Source: Isoetes taiwanensis
Taxonomy: Eukaryota > Streptophyta > Lycopodiopsida > Isoetales > Isoetaceae
Length of the DNA stretch: 64,000 nt
Direction: 5' to 3'
Assembly (NCBI GenBank): GCA_021234155.1
Contig: JAJEKV010000030.1
Coordinates: 2,315,842 to 2,379,841 of the forward strand
Part shown: positions 32,108-45,525 of the stretch, piece after piece
Layout: every line of letters begins with the position of its first letter
Position numbering within the stretch: position 1 is the first letter of the stretch
Notes under the pieces: model-generated
Seen by the model: only the letters and a program-made list of their open reading frames with translations
Told to the model about the DNA's origin: nothing
Database searches by the model: none
Translations under genes and position numbers: made by a program

Positions 32108-35100
32108 CTGATAACGTGTGCGGCGTGCTTTTGCTAATGTCCCGACATGTATTTTTACTCGACTTTTTAACATCCTAAGTGCAACCGACAACAACACATG
32201 TTGATATTGGCAAGAATGAACATTTTTGCTTTTGTGGTTTTGTTCTTGAAATTGTTTAAGAGCAGTATCATCAATGTATTAACTTTGTGTTTATGGATTT
32301 CAGAAGAGTAGTTAAGTTAATTCAACAAAAAATAGGTACATAAATGCAAAACACAAAATTTCGTTTTGGTTCATTGGTATACTTTAGTTCATGATGGAAC
32401 TCTAAATATGCATCTCCACATGGCGCACATCACTACCAACAGATAATATCTTACCCGGGGTAAAAGCGAAATGCACGAGCAAGTCATTGATTTGAACTGC
32501 CCACGATGTCTCATGACTATCAAGCACGTCAGACAACTCATCCCGAATGTAGGCTCGTATAATAGAATCAGATACCTAAACAACCTAAAAATGACATGTT
32601 TCGCTCATTGAGAAAATAAAGATGACATTGTCATAACTTTAAGGCTTCGCTTCCATTCATTATTTCGATGAGTAGCCCAAGCTCCTCTTTCAACAGACAA
32701 CTCAAAGTTTTCCCTATAATTGCTACTATTGACAATAAAGTATCTAAAAAACAAAAGATACATAATGCTGCTTACATCCAAACTTGTAATTTGAAAAACA
32801 TTAAAAACCAAAATGTAAAAGCACTTTGCTTGCATGCTGCAACATAAAATTTAGGAAACTTAAAGAGGGTATTATTGCACTTGCTGAAACATTGCTGAAA
32901 TATTACATGTCTGATGCTCTCTTGATATATTTGCAATTATCAGTTATCAAGTAGAGCTCCAATATACATCGTTATCATGTGAAATGACAAAAAGAACTTA
33001 AGAGTGCTGAGAAGACAAAGTGCTATAGTATTTTCCAAAGATTGCACTTACAAAAATGACAATAGGTTTTCCAACTTACATCAGAATTCAGATACAACTT
33101 CTGAATTAGTGCCATAAGAAAAAGGTTTTGCATTGCCATATATAGAGAATCCAAGTTATGCTTTCTGCTCTGCACTGAGTTTGCTGCAGTTACAAATAAC
33201 GACTCCAACTTGCAAGTCTAAACTTGAGTGTAGTCAATTTTAAAATTAGTGTCATAACCAACATCTCTTGCATTGCCTGGTTCTATTCCTAGAATTGTGA
33301 CAGTAGGCACATAATGGCACCATGATGGTTTTATAAAACCCCATCTTCTTGTTGAACAATGTTCTCAGAATCCAAATTTTAGCATCCTCGTAGCTCCCAA
33401 AGCTTTCTCTAGAAATCTATAGCAAGTTATTGCAGGACATGCTAATACAGTTAGGTGTTCCTGGCAAAGTAAATCTAGTAGACATGAGAAAAGTAATTGA
33501 TAAGTTGAGAAAGTGATTGATGCAATAGACCCCATCCTTTCTTCTTTTTGTCAACATTCAGGTGGCTTCAGTCAGCTCCATACAAAATAAAAGTACCATC
33601 TTCAAATTAGAATCCATTCTGAAATAGCATACAATGCTTTAACTAAATGAAAATGAATGAATGTATGCCTGGAAACTCCTTGGGACTGCTAGAGATAATA
33701 GAAACTTAACCAAAAACATAATGGAACTAAAAGATACTACATGTTTGGGCCAGCTGAGATGCACATGCTTTGAGAAGAAATCACGAAGAATCTGGAGCAA
33801 ACCTACTTCGCAAAGTCCAAAAGATACAAAATGCCTTGAACAATGGTTCTGCTATCATCTGCAACAAAAAAACATAAGGATGCAAGCAAGTTAAAGCCCG
33901 CCTCCTAAATGCGGTCAAGGCCACGCACTTTGAAAAACAATGTTGAGCACAAAAATTGGGATAAAACAGTATAACAGAGTTGGCATTCCATATTTTGAGT
34001 TTTCCTATCTAAACAACACTTCTGCACTGGTGGTATTTTAATATCTTATGCTTCAAGAAATAAAACCAAGTAAAAGCTTTCTATAGAAACTCTCACCTTG
34101 CTTGCAGGATTTTGGCTGCACAACTTGAGACCTACAACCACCCCTCACTACAACCAAAATAATTCAAAACCCATAAGAAAACCAGCAAAGCAGAAATTGA
34201 ACCAAGGAAAGCCAAGATCCAAAAAGCCTCACTTATGGACATCTAAAACAATTCTGAATTCTTGTGAATGAGAGGCATAAATTGGCATCATCTTCTGATC
34301 AATGGCTCTTCTTGCTTTGTGTAATGGACCTTCCAAAAGCTAGCTTATCTTAAAGCAAATGAAACCTCCTGTAATCAAGAAGAAGCTGCATATGCAATCA
34401 TTAAACTTTTTTCGTTCACAAACGATTAACTGAGTTTAACGATTACATATATCAAATGAATTGGAAACAAATAAAACAATCTTAAAGGTAATGAAATGAT
34501 GCTACCGTACCCTGCCTCCACAGAGAAGCTAGATTGCACTGGCCCCGGGACTCATTACTTGCAGATAACATGGCCTAAAACATAAAATTCTCTCTGCATC
34601 TCTCCTACAACAACACACAAATTTTAACAACGGAGTTAGGGTGATGGAAAATAATTGCAAAATTGAAAATAAAAGTAAGAAGGCTCTTATGTTTGACTGC
34701 TCACATCCTCTGCACTGTGCATAATATGCTATGCTCACCTTTATTATAACCATTTGTGAAAAACAATAACATTAAATTCAAAACATTAAACCTGGGGGTA
34801 TACATAGATTTAGATTCGCATGTATCTGAAGATGCGCCCCTAGCAACCTCATTTGAAGAAGTTGAAGATGGAGAAGTAAAAGTGCACCCTATTTTTCTAT
34901 TTGTAAACGTGTTCCTTCTGTATCCTCTGTTTCGTGCCTGAAGAAAAAGCAGACAGGTTAACAGAAGGCAATAATTTACAGCAAGATTCAACTCTAAAGA
35001 AAATGCAAAACTTACCTGCATGTCACCCCTGAAGCTCCAGCCTGTTATCTGGGTTTTTTGCTGCAAATAAAACTTTCGTAATCAAAGCATGCGTGATGTT

Positions 35101-36060
35101 TATTCAAAAGAAAACTTCAAGTTGCATGAGCTAATGTCTAAAACTCTTTGAGGATGAAGCTGAGCTTTGCCGGATTAGTGAATCCTCATATTTGAATCCT
35201 GGTACTAAGACAAACCTGCATCAAAAAACAGAAAACATGCGGACCAAATAGAAACTTGTAATACCTGGAATGGATTAGAATGGATAGCAGCAGATGGGTC
35301 CTGCTATTGCTTACCAGAAAAACGAAATGGATAGATAAGCACAAAGCAAAAGTAGGGGCCAGACTGAAAAAAAAGAAATAGGGTGGAATAGATGGCGATT
35401 GGCGCTTATTCGAAAGAAAAGAAGATGCCACCGTCATGTGCCATAGCCTCAAAAATTATCTCTGGGAATCCAGTACCTATTCACAAAAAAATGGCGATCC
35501 TTGATTGAACAACTGGCAACCACATTTGTTCTAATCTTGATTTCTGCCGGAGCCGCTAGCTATGGCAGTGCTTGAGATCCTGAAGAAAGAATAAGCCCAA
35601 AAAACGTAAGTAAGAAAGAGCCCAATGCAAGAGATAAGAACTTCTTCAAGCTTGTCCGGAGGATTTAGGATGTTACAACGTTACCTGCTCCAGCGATCAG
35701 CGATGAATGGAGAAAAAAATTATCTGATGAAACAACTGATTCACAGGCTGCATCCTGCACCGTCTCTAAGCTCCAAGCAAACACCTTGTGGCCTGCAACG
35801 TCTTTAAGATCCGACCCCATCTTCAAAGCGATATCCACCGCCCGAGAAGTCCGCTTCTCAACCGTTTCAAAAAATTTCGTATGATTATTTCGAGGGCGAG
35901 AGGAAAATGGCTTTGAAAAGGGGAAAAAGTGATAAGAACGCCGGAAAAGAAAGGTCTGGCCGGAAAACGCGTTTTTGCCCGAAAAAAGCGTGAGTTTTGG
36001 CGGCCGGAAAGGGGACACCGGCATCAGCAAAAACCCCCAAAAACTTTTTAAGTAAGTAGA
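32108..36060 (-). mobile_element. Helitron unit H4, short form
   Basis: Bounded by a degenerate 3' terminus (CTGATAACGTG, hairpin lost) and a perfect 5' TCTACTTACTT at 36060 abutting H5. Length 3953 bp. Sites X (near 32254) and Y (near 35170) are empty. Its 5' part is among the cleanest copies and is nearly identical to that of H5. Confidence 0.87.
35665..36030 (-). pseudogene. Captured 5' exon of an unidentified gene (H4 copy)
   Basis: An ATG at 36030 opens a frame in the Helitron sense direction: a basic, Phe/Ser-rich leader resembling a targeting peptide, then KFFETVEKRTSRAVDIALK and MGSDLKDVAGHKVFAWSLE. A donor-like GCAG|GTAACG occurs near the end. The identical 121-codon frame is in H5 (42636-42271); diverged or shifted versions are in H1, H2, H3, H6, H7, H8 and H9. 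Family not recognised. It may be the first exon of the gene whose last exons lie near the Helitron 3' end. Confidence 0.45.
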
Positions 36061-36898
36061 CTAGTAAACGTGTGCCCGGCGTTGCCGGGCTAATGTCCTG
36101 ACATGTATTTTTACTCGACTTTTTAACATCCGTAAGTGCAACTTCGACAACAACACATGTTTGATATTGGCAAGAATGAACATTTTTTGCTTTTGTGGTT
36201 TTGTTCTTGAATATGTAGCATAATAACAGGGGGTTTTTTTTTGTGTTTTTGTACGCTTTTCACAAAGGTTTTCCTAAGATTTCATGGCGTGATTCGAATG
36301 GATGTACTAATGCGCATATCTAGAGTGCACCATTTCTTAGTCGTTGATTTAGCTTTTTTTTTTTCAATGGTCCAACATCCAAGGGCTCACAACAAAAGCC
36401 CTTTTTATTTTAGGGTCGAACATGCAAGCCTCGTGGATAGTAGGCATTCTTGCAAAAAATTAATGTTCTTGTGATCGAGTGGAAACAGATTTGGAGTGGC
36501 GAGGATGATGATGCGCCCGACTTGCAAAATTTGTCATCCTCCTAGATGCTTCCTCTTATATTTTAGGGTTTAGGGCAAGACTCAACGCCAGCGTGAGCAT
36601 TCGTGGGATTGAAGCAAATCAATAACCGGATTTGTGATGCTACCATGGCCCCGACTTGCAAAATTTGTCATCCGTCTCCTTGTAGATGCTTTTCTTTCAC
36701 TATTTTCCATGGTCGTTTTGCAGCATTCGTGGGAGATGTAAAGTGATTGGAGCATGTTACATAGATAAGCAAAAGATCGGCAGCTGTGGAAATGCTATGG
36801 GGCTTAAATCATCGGGTGGCCAACATCGTAGTAGCTATTGAATGCTTTTGCCCCCGCCTTCCGCCTAGCTTGCCCCGCTTGATCTCGAACCACCTATG

Positions 36899-37305
36899 GC
36901 ATTGGGTAAACCGAAAGTTAGTGTTGGAGTATGCTTACGTAAACATCCAAAGATTACAAAATGGTGTCAGGGTACGTGGTGAAGATCGCACCGCATCAAA
37001 ATTACCTTTTACTCTCTCCTCTTTGCTTGCAAAAGTCAGAGTTATCATGTTTGAGGGGCGATATGATATCTTTGATGAAAGGTAATAAAGTCTTTCCCGA
37101 AAGCAAGAATTATCCGCAGATTAGGCAAAATTGCGTAAAAGCTTGGCAACTTGACTTTCGCCTATTCATTGTTAGTAAACTTCGAACTTTCAATTTTTCC
37201 TTCACCTGTTACGTATGATTGAGAAAGGACCGTAGAGGATCAATCTTGGACAGCACAATATACTGGAAGTCCGCCCTTTGTGTTGGCGCTGTTGAACACG
37301 CTTTA
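36899..37305 (+). pseudogene. Captured P-loop NTPase fragment (H5)
   Basis: Same captured segment as in H3 and H7, with more indels (the P-loop codons now read ...LGKPKV...). Recognisable by LVLEYAYVNIQ and AWQLDFR-frame sequence. Confidence 0.6.
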
Positions 37306-37663
37306 ACCTTTAAGTGAACAGCGGGCTATAAACATGGCTTGAGTACAGCCGGCCGGCCTGTGTCCCATCCCCTAAACCCGTTGGCTTGTATTGTCAGCAG
37401 AGTGTGGGAAGAAAATCCTACCGGGTTTGAAATTAATGGAATGGTGTAAAACCGCCAAGGTTGTCAAGTATGCCCCGAACATAAAAAAAGGATATCCAAT
37501 GGCTTTTGCTCCTACCATATTTAGTGTTGTTCCATACATGCAGCTCCTGTACCAAACCGCTTAGTTGTATGGCTTCAATCTTAATGTTATGTGATGCCCT
37601 AGGAGTACACATATGTTCTTTGGTTCCAATTTTTGATTGAGCCCCCGAACTTTTTTCTTGGCT

Positions 37664-37798
37664 GTGCCTTCTACAACAAGCTTGAAATTTGAAGAAAATT
37701 TATTAAGTGGGCTAGAAATCAGCACAGAGATGGGTTTCAAGGCCGAGAGAAAGAAGCAATTATTATTTCTATGGTTCGCTCAAATGTTTCTACGAGAG
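37664..37798 (+). pseudogene. Captured IGHMBP2-like helicase exon (H5)
   Basis: Matches the H3 exon, but a short deletion turns the motif V region into [11 protein letters not shown] by frameshift. The acceptor tract is also altered. Confidence 0.7.
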
Positions 37799-37840
37799 GT
37801 GAGCAAAAAATATTTTCTCAGATGTGAAGTTCTTTCAAGT

Positions 37841-38384
37841 TAGCACCGCACACGAGGAACATGTCTTAATCATGGAGGATATGGTGGCGCTGGAAGACAT
37901 GCACGATTATCCGACACCTTACTACTTGACCAATTCAATGGGACTATCAAACATTTGATACTATTGAGCCACCTTTCCAAGAATGGGGGAGGGGCTTTTG
38001 TCTTAGGTGATAAGATGTGGGTGATAGGTGAGGGAGGATCCAAGCACCCCCCTCCAAGAAGTTATGGTCCTGACATAGATATGTTTTGTAGGCATCGCCA
38101 TGTGTGCATCGCTTGGTTCAAGAATCTACATTCATGGGGTTGAGGAAGATCTCAGAGCTTATGGTGACCCCGAAAGTGTTGATACCCACTTGAGACATTG
38201 GTCATTACTTGAATGTAGAGGCAACATACCATTTCCACGGGATTCACATTCATTAATTGCAATTGGTAACAAACTTTACACGTTTGGTGGATTTGATGGC
38301 ACCATTATCTTTGGTGATATTTATATGTTTGACATCTCCACATGTACATGGACGAAGGAGACCACAATTGGTGGCAAATTCTAA
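37841..38384 (+). pseudogene. Captured TYW2/3/4-like kelch fragment (H5)
   Basis: The last blades are readable in one 94-codon frame: ASLGSRIYIHGVEEDLRAYG, LIAIGNKLYTFGGFDGTIIF and FDISTCTWTKE, ending in TAA. The earlier blades are frameshifted. Confidence 0.75.
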
Positions 38385-38544
38385 AATATTTTTATAACTT
38401 GAGTATGTGGAAAAGACCATAGTTTTTTTTTCAACGCGCTATCTTGTTTTCTTTGTTCGATTTTGTTAGGGCCCGAAGGGCCCAAATTTTTTTTTTAACT
38501 ACCAAAGATATAATTAATAAAGAACATTATTAATATAAACTATT

Positions 38545-38891
38545 GCATCCAACACATTTAAATGAAAAATCAAAACCCCTTTGGTTTGGGTGTATATTCA
38601 CACGGGGTTACGAGGGGGGCCGAGCCCTTAAAAACTTATAATACATGTACAAAATTAACGCCATTAAGTACATTCCCCTCAAATCTTATAGTATTTTGCA
38701 AACCTCAATATACAAAGATACATAAACTTGTACAAGCATACCCCACAAACGAGGATCGCTATGTACGGTCCAGATCTTTGAATAAAGGGCAAAATATGCC
38801 CATCCCGACTCCGTTCTGAGTAACCCCGCGGTGAATATACACCCAAACCAAAGGGGTTTCGGGGGGATTTTCATTTAAATGTGTTGGATGC
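38545..38891. mobile_element. MITE with inverted repeats at module edge (H5)
   Basis: GCATCCAACACATTTAAATG at the left and its inverse CATTTAAATGTGTTGGATGC at the right. The arms extend about 70-80 bp through the GGTGTATATTCACAC region, with several differences from the H6 copy. Confidence 0.65.
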
Positions 38892-41800
38892 AGATTATCA
38901 ATGTATTAACTTTGTGTTTATGGATTTTAAGAGTAGTTAAGTTAATTCAACAAAAATAGGTACATAAATGCAAAACACAAAATTTCGTTTTGGTTCATTG
39001 GTATACTTTTAGTTCATGATGGAACTCTAAATATGCATCTCCACATGGCGACATCACTACCAATGATAATATCTTACCCGGTAAAGCTAAATGCACGAGC
39101 AAGTCATTGATTTGAACTGCCCACGATGTCTCATGACTATCAAGCACGCATAACTCATCCCGAATGTAGGCTCGTGATAATAGAATCGATACCTAAACAA
39201 CCTAAAAATGACATGTTTCGCTTAATCGAGAAAATAAAGATGACATTGTCATAACTTTAAGGCTTCGCCTCCACTCATTATTTCGATGAGTAGCCCAAGC
39301 TCCTCTTTCAACGGCATAACTCAAAAGTTTTCCTATAATTGCTACTATTGACAATAAAGTATCTAAAAAACAAAAGATACATAATGTGCTTACATCCAAA
39401 CTTGTAATTTGAAAACATTAAAACCAAAATGTAAAAGCACTTTGTTTGCATGTCGCAAACATAAAATTTAGGAAACTTAAAGAGGGTATTATTGCACTTG
39501 CTGAAACATTGCTGAAATATTACATGTCTGATGCTCTCTTGATATATTTGCAATTATCAGTTATCAAGTAGAGCTCCAATATACATCGTTATCATGTGAA
39601 ATGACAAAAAGAACTTAAGAGTGCTGAGAAGACAAAGTGCTATAGTATTTTCCAAAGATTGCACTTACAAAAATGACAATAGGTTTTCCAACTTACATCG
39701 TAATCTCGGATACAACTTCTGAATTAGTGCCATAAGAAAAAGGTTTTGCATTGCCATATATAGAGAATCCAAGTTATGCTTTTCCTTCTGACCGAGTTTG
39801 TCATATTACAAATAACGACTCCAACTTGCAAGTCTAAACTTGAGTGTAGTCAATTTTAAAATTAGTGTCATAACCAACATCTCTTGCATTGCCCGGTTCT
39901 ATTCCTAGAATTGTGACAAGAGGGCACATAATGGCACCATGATGGTTTTATAAAACCCCATCTTCTTGTTGAACAATGTTCTCTAATCCAAATTTTAGCA
40001 TCCTCGTAGCTCCCAAAGCTTTTCTAGAAATCTATAGCAAGTTATTGCAGACATGCTAATACAGTTAGGTGTTCCGGGCAAAGTAAATCTAGTAGACATG
40101 AGAAAAGTAATTGATAAGTTGAGAAAGTGATTGATGCAATAGACCCCATCCTTTCTTCTTTTTGTCAACATTGTGTGGCTTCATCACCCATACAAAATAA
40201 AAGTACCATCTTCAAATTAGAATCCATTCCAAATAGCATACAATGCTTTAACTAAATGAAAATGAATGAATGTATGCCCGAAACTCCTTGGGACTGCTAG
40301 AGATAATAGAAACTTAACCAAAAACATAATGGAACTAAAAGATACTACATGTTTGGGCCAGCTGAGATGCACATGCTTTGAGAAGAAATCACGAAGAATC
40401 TGGAGCAAACCTACTTCGCAAAGTCCAAAAGATACAAAATGCCTTGAACAATGGTTCTGCTATCATCTGCAACAAAAAAACATAAGGATGCAAGCAAGTT
40501 AAAGCCCGCCTCCTAAATGCGGTCAAGGCCACGCACTTTGAAAAACAATGTTGAGCACAAAAATTGGGATAAAACAGTATAACAGAGTTGGCATTCCATA
40601 TTTTGAGTTTTCCTATCTAAACAACACTTCTGCACTGGTGGTATTTTAATATCTTATGCTTCAAGAAATAAAACCAAGTAAAAGCTTTCTATAGAAACTC
40701 TCACCTTGCTTGCAGGATTTTGGCTGCACAACTTGAGACCTACAACCACCCCTCACTACAACCAAAATAATTCAAAACCCATAAGAAAACCAGCAAAGCA
40801 GAAATTGAACCAAGGAAAGCCAAGATCCAAAAAGCCTCACCTAAGAATGCCTTTGTAGTAAAGTTATGGACATCTAAAACAATTCTGAATTCTTGTGAAT
40901 GAGAGGCATAAATTGGCATCATCTTCTGATCAATGGCTCTTCTTGCTTTGTGTAATGGACCTTCCAAAAGCTAGCTTATCTTAAAGCAAATGAAACCTCC
41001 CAGAATCAAGAAGAAGTCTGCATATGCAATCATTAAACTTTTTTCGTTCACAAACGATTAACTGAGTTTAACGATTACATATATCAAATGAATTGGAAAC
41101 AAATAAAACAATCTTAAAGGTAATGAAATGATGCTACCGTACCCTGCCTCCACAGAGAAGCTAGATTGCACTGGCCCCGGGACTCATTACTTGCAGATAA
41201 CATGGCCTAAAACATAAAATTCTCTCTGCATCTCTCCTACAACAACACACAAATTTTAACAACGGAGTTAGGGTGATGGAAAATAATTGCAAAATTGAAA
41301 ATAAAAGTAAGAAGGCTCTTATGTTTGACTGCTCACATCCTCTGCACTGTGCATAATATGCTATGCTCACCTTTATTATAACCATTTGTGAAAAACAATA
41401 ACATTAAATTCAAAACATTAAACCTGGGGGTATACATAGATTTAGATTCGCATGTATCTGAAGATGCGCCCCTAGCAACCTCATTTGAAGAAGTTGAAGA
41501 TGGAGAAGTAAAAGTGCACCCTATCCTTCTATTTGTAAACGTGTTCCTTCAGATCCTCTGTTTGTGCCTGAAGAAAAAGCAGACAGGTTAACGTAGAAGG
41601 CAATAATTTACAAGCAAGATTCAACTCTAAAGAAAATGCAAAACTTACCGCATGTCACCCCCAAGCTCCAGCCTGTTATCTGGGTTTTCTGCTGCAAATA
41701 AAACTTTCGTAATCAAAGCATGCGTGATGTTTATTCAAAAGAAATAAGTTGCATGAGCTAATGTCTAAAACTCTCTGAGGATGAAGCTGAGCTTTGCCGG

Positions 41801-43511
41801 ATTAGTAAATCCTCATATTTGAATCATGGTACTAAGACAAACCTGCATCAAAAAACAGAAAACATGCGGACCAAATAGAAACTTGTAATACCTGGAATGG
41901 ATTAGAATGGATAGCAGCAGATGGGTCCTGCTATTGCTTACCAGAAAAACGAAATGGATAGATAAGCACAAAGCAAAAGTAGGGGCCGGACTGAAAAAAA
42001 AGAAATAGGGTGGAATAGATGGCGATTGAGATGCCACCGTCATGTGCCATAGCCTCAAAAATTATCTCTGGGAATCCAGTACCTATTCACAAAAAAATGG
42101 CGATCCTTGATTGAACAACTGGCAACCACATTTGTTCTAATCTTGATTTCTGCCGGAGCCGCTAGCTATGGCAGTGCTTGAGATCCTGAAGAAAGAATAA
42201 GCCCAAAAAACGTAAGTAAGAAAGAGCCCAATGCAAGAGATAAGAACTTCTTCAAGCTTGTCCGGAGGATTTAGGATGTTACAACGTTACCTGCTCCAGC
42301 GATCAGCGATGAATGGAGAAAAAAATTATCTGATGAAACAACTGATTCACAGGCTGCATCCTGCACCGTCTCTAAGCTCCAAGCAAACACCTTGTGGCCT
42401 GCAACGTCTTTAAGATCCGACCCCATCTTCAAAGCGATATCCACCGCCCGAGAAGTCCGCTTCTCAACCGTTTCAAAAAATTTCGTATGATTATTTCGAG
42501 GGCGAGAGGAAAACGGCTTTGAAAAGGGGAAAAAGTGATAAGAACGCCGGAAAAGAAAGGTTTGGCCGGAAAACGCGTTTTTGCCGGAAAAAAGCGTGAG
42601 TTTTGGCGGCCGGAAAGGGGACACCGGCATCAGCAAAAACCCCCAAAAACTTTTTAAGTAAGTAGACTAGTAGCGTGTGTGCGTTCTGTTAGCTAATGTC
42701 CCGACATGTATTTTTACTCGACTTTTTTAACATAAGTGCAACCGACAACAACACATGTTTGATATTGGCAAGAATGAACATTTTTTGCTTTTGTGGTTTT
42801 GTTCTTGAATATGTAGCATAATAACAGGGGGTTTTTTTTTGTGTTTTTGTACGCTTTTCACAAAGGTTTTCCTAAGATTTCATGGCGTATTCGAATGGAT
42901 GTACTAATGCGTACATCTAGAGTGCACCATTTCTTAGTCGTTGATTTAGCTTTTTTTTTTTTCAATGGTCCAACATCCAAGGGCTCACAACAAAAGCCCT
43001 CTTTTTATTTTAGGGCTGAACATGCAAGCCTCGTGGATAGCAGGGCATTCTTGCAAAAAATTAATGTTCTTGTGATCAGAGTGGAAACAGATTTGGAGTG
43101 GCGAGGATGATGATGTGGCCTGACTTGCAAAATTTGTCATCCGTCTCCTTGTAGATGCTTCCTCTTATATTTTAGGGTTTAGGGCAAGACTCAACGCCAA
43201 AGCGTGAGCATTCGTGGATTGAAGCAACCGAATAACCGGATTTGTGATGCTACCATGGCCTGACTTGCAAAATTTGTCATCCGTCTCCTTGTAGATGCTT
43301 TTCTTTCACTATTTTCCATGGTCGTTCTTTGCAGATTCGTGGGAGGCAGTGTAAAGTGATTGGAGCATGTTACATAGATAAGCAAAGATCGGGTAGCTGT
43401 GGAAATGCTATGGGGCTTAAATCATCGGGTGGCCAACATCGGTAGCTATTGAATGCTTTTGCCCCAAGGTCTTTAGGCCTAGCTTGCCCTGTTTGATCTC
43501 GAACCACCTAT

Positions 43512-43922
43512 GGCATTGGGTAAAACCGGAAGTTAGTGTTGGAGTATGCTTACGTAAAACATCCAAAGATTACAAAAATGGTGTGGGTACTGGGGGTGAA
43601 GATTACACCGCATCAAAATTACCTTACTCTCTCCTCTTTGCTTGCAAAAGTCAGAGTTATCATGTTTGGAGGCGGATATGATATCTTTGATGAAAGGTAA
43701 TAAAGTCTTTCCCTGAGCAAGAATTATCCGCATTAGGCAAAATTGCAGAAAAGCTTGGCAACTTGACTTTCGCTCTATTCATTGTTAGTAAACTTCTGGA
43801 ACTTTCAATTCTTCCTTCACGGTTGTTACAGATGATTGAGAAAGGACCAGAGGATCAATCTTGGATGTATTACACAATATACTAAGCCGATCCTTTTGTG
43901 TTGGCGGTTGTTGAACACCGCT
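43512..43922 (+). pseudogene. Captured P-loop NTPase fragment (H6)
   Basis: Same segment as in H7 with small indels. The later part matches the H7 reading KIAEKLGNLTFALFIVSKLL with no visible damage. Confidence 0.65.
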
Positions 43923-44277
43923 TTAACCTTAAGTGAACAGTGGCTATAAACATGGCTTGGAGTACTGCCGGCCGGCTCTGTGTCCCATCCCCTAAACTTG
44001 TTGGCTTGTATTGTTTGCAGAGTGTGGAAGAAAATCCATTTGGTTTGAAATTAATGGAATGGTGTAAAACCGCCAAGGTTCTTTATGCTCCTCGAACATA
44101 AAAAAAGGATATCCAAGCGGGCTTGCTCCTACCATACTTAGTGTTGCTCCATATATGACCTGGTACCCACCGCTTAGTTGTATGGCTTCAATTCGAATGT
44201 TATGTGATGCCCTAGGAGTACATATGTTCTTTGGTTCCAAATTTTTTTGATTGAGCACGCAACTTTTTTTCTTCTGT

Positions 44278-44412
44278 GTTCGGCTTCTACAACAGTTGAA
44301 ATTTGAAGAAAATTTATTAAGTGGGCTAGAAATCAGCACAGTAGATGGGTTTCAAGGCCGAGAGAAAGAAGCAATTATTATTTCTATGGTTCGTTCAAAT
44401 GCTCTACGAGAG
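44278..44412 (+). pseudogene. Captured IGHMBP2-like helicase exon (H6)
   Basis: Same as the H3 exon, with an intact reading through [20 protein letters not shown] and an intact GAG|GTGAGC donor; the acceptor tract is altered. Confidence 0.83.
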
Positions 44413-44451
44413 GTGAGCAGCAATTATTTTCTGTATGTGAAGTTCTTTCAA

Positions 44452-45002
44452 GTTAGCACCTGCACACGAGGAACATGTCTTAACTGTTGGAGGATATGGT
44501 GGCGTTGGAAGACATGCACGATTATCTGATACCTTACTACTTGACCAATTCAATGGGACTATCAAACATTTGGATACTATTGAGCCACCTTCTCCAAGAA
44601 TGGGACAGGGGGCTTTTGTCTTAGGTGATAAGATGTGGGTGATAGGTGGGAGGGAGGATCCAAGCACCCCTCTCCAAGAAGTTATGGTCCTTGACATAGA
44701 TATGTTGTAGGCATCGCCATGCGTGTGCATCGCTTGGTTCAAGAATCTACATTCATGGGGTTGAGGAAGATCGTAGCTTATGGTGACTGAAAGTGTTGGA
44801 TACCCACTTGAGACATTGGTCATTACTTGAATGTAGAGGCAACATACCATTTCCACAGTATTCACATTCATTAATTGCAATTGGTAACAAACTTTACACG
44901 TTTGGTGGATTTGATGGCGCCATTATCTTTGGTGATATTTATATGTTTGGCATCTCCACATGTACATGGACGAAGGAGACCACAATTGGTGGCAAATTCT
45001 AA
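44452..45002 (+). pseudogene. Captured TYW2/3/4-like kelch fragment (H6)
   Basis: Same blades as H3, with the same internal stop after LDIDML, shared with H3, and a shift near 44765. The final blades read LIAIGNKLYTFGGFDGAIIF and end in TAA. Confidence 0.8.
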
Positions 45003-45164
45003 AATATTTTTTATAACTTGAGTATGTGGTGCAGCACCATAGTTTTTTTTCAATGCGTTTATCTTGTTTTCTTTGTCTGATTTTGTTAGGGCCCGAAGGG
45101 CCCAAATTTTTTTTTTTTAACTACCAGCATATAACTAACAGTAACATTATTAATATAAACTATT

Positions 45165-45525
45165 GCATCCAACACATTTAAATGAAAATCCCCCTGAAAC
45201 CCCCTTTGGTTTGGGTGTATATTCACACGGGGGGTTACGTAGGGCAGCGAGAGCCCTTAAAAACTTATAATACATGTACAAAATTAACGCCATTAAGTAC
45301 ATTCCCTCAAATCTTATAGTATTTTGCAAACCTCAATATACAGTATACATAAACTTGTACAAGCATACCCCACAAACGAGGATCGCTATGTACGGTCCAG
45401 ATCTTGGAATAAAGGGCAAATATGCCCATCCGACAGCTCTCGTTGCCCGGAGTAACCCCCCGTGTGAATATACACCCAAACCAAAGGGGGTTTCAGGGGG
45501 ATTTTCATTTAAATGTGTTGGATGC
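45165..45525. mobile_element. 361-bp MITE with about 75-bp inverted repeats (H6, full copy)
   Basis: Arms run from GCATCCAACACATTTAAATG through AATCCCCCTGAAACCCC and GGTGTATATTCACACGG to GGTTAC, and are mirrored at the right end. The right end is also the right edge of the captured module at site X. Non-coding. No clear target duplication, and superfamily not assigned. Confidence 0.7.

Larger units (their letters stand above)
36061..42666 (-). mobile_element. Helitron unit H5, long form, module at site X
   Basis: Perfect 3' CTAG and hairpin (36074-36090); 5' TC at 42666. Length 6606 bp. The module occupies 36211-38891, about 150 bp from the 3' terminus (site X), replacing about 13 bp (AATTGTTTAAGAG) present in empty units. 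Site Y (near 41790) is empty. The remainder matches the short form. Confidence 0.88.
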
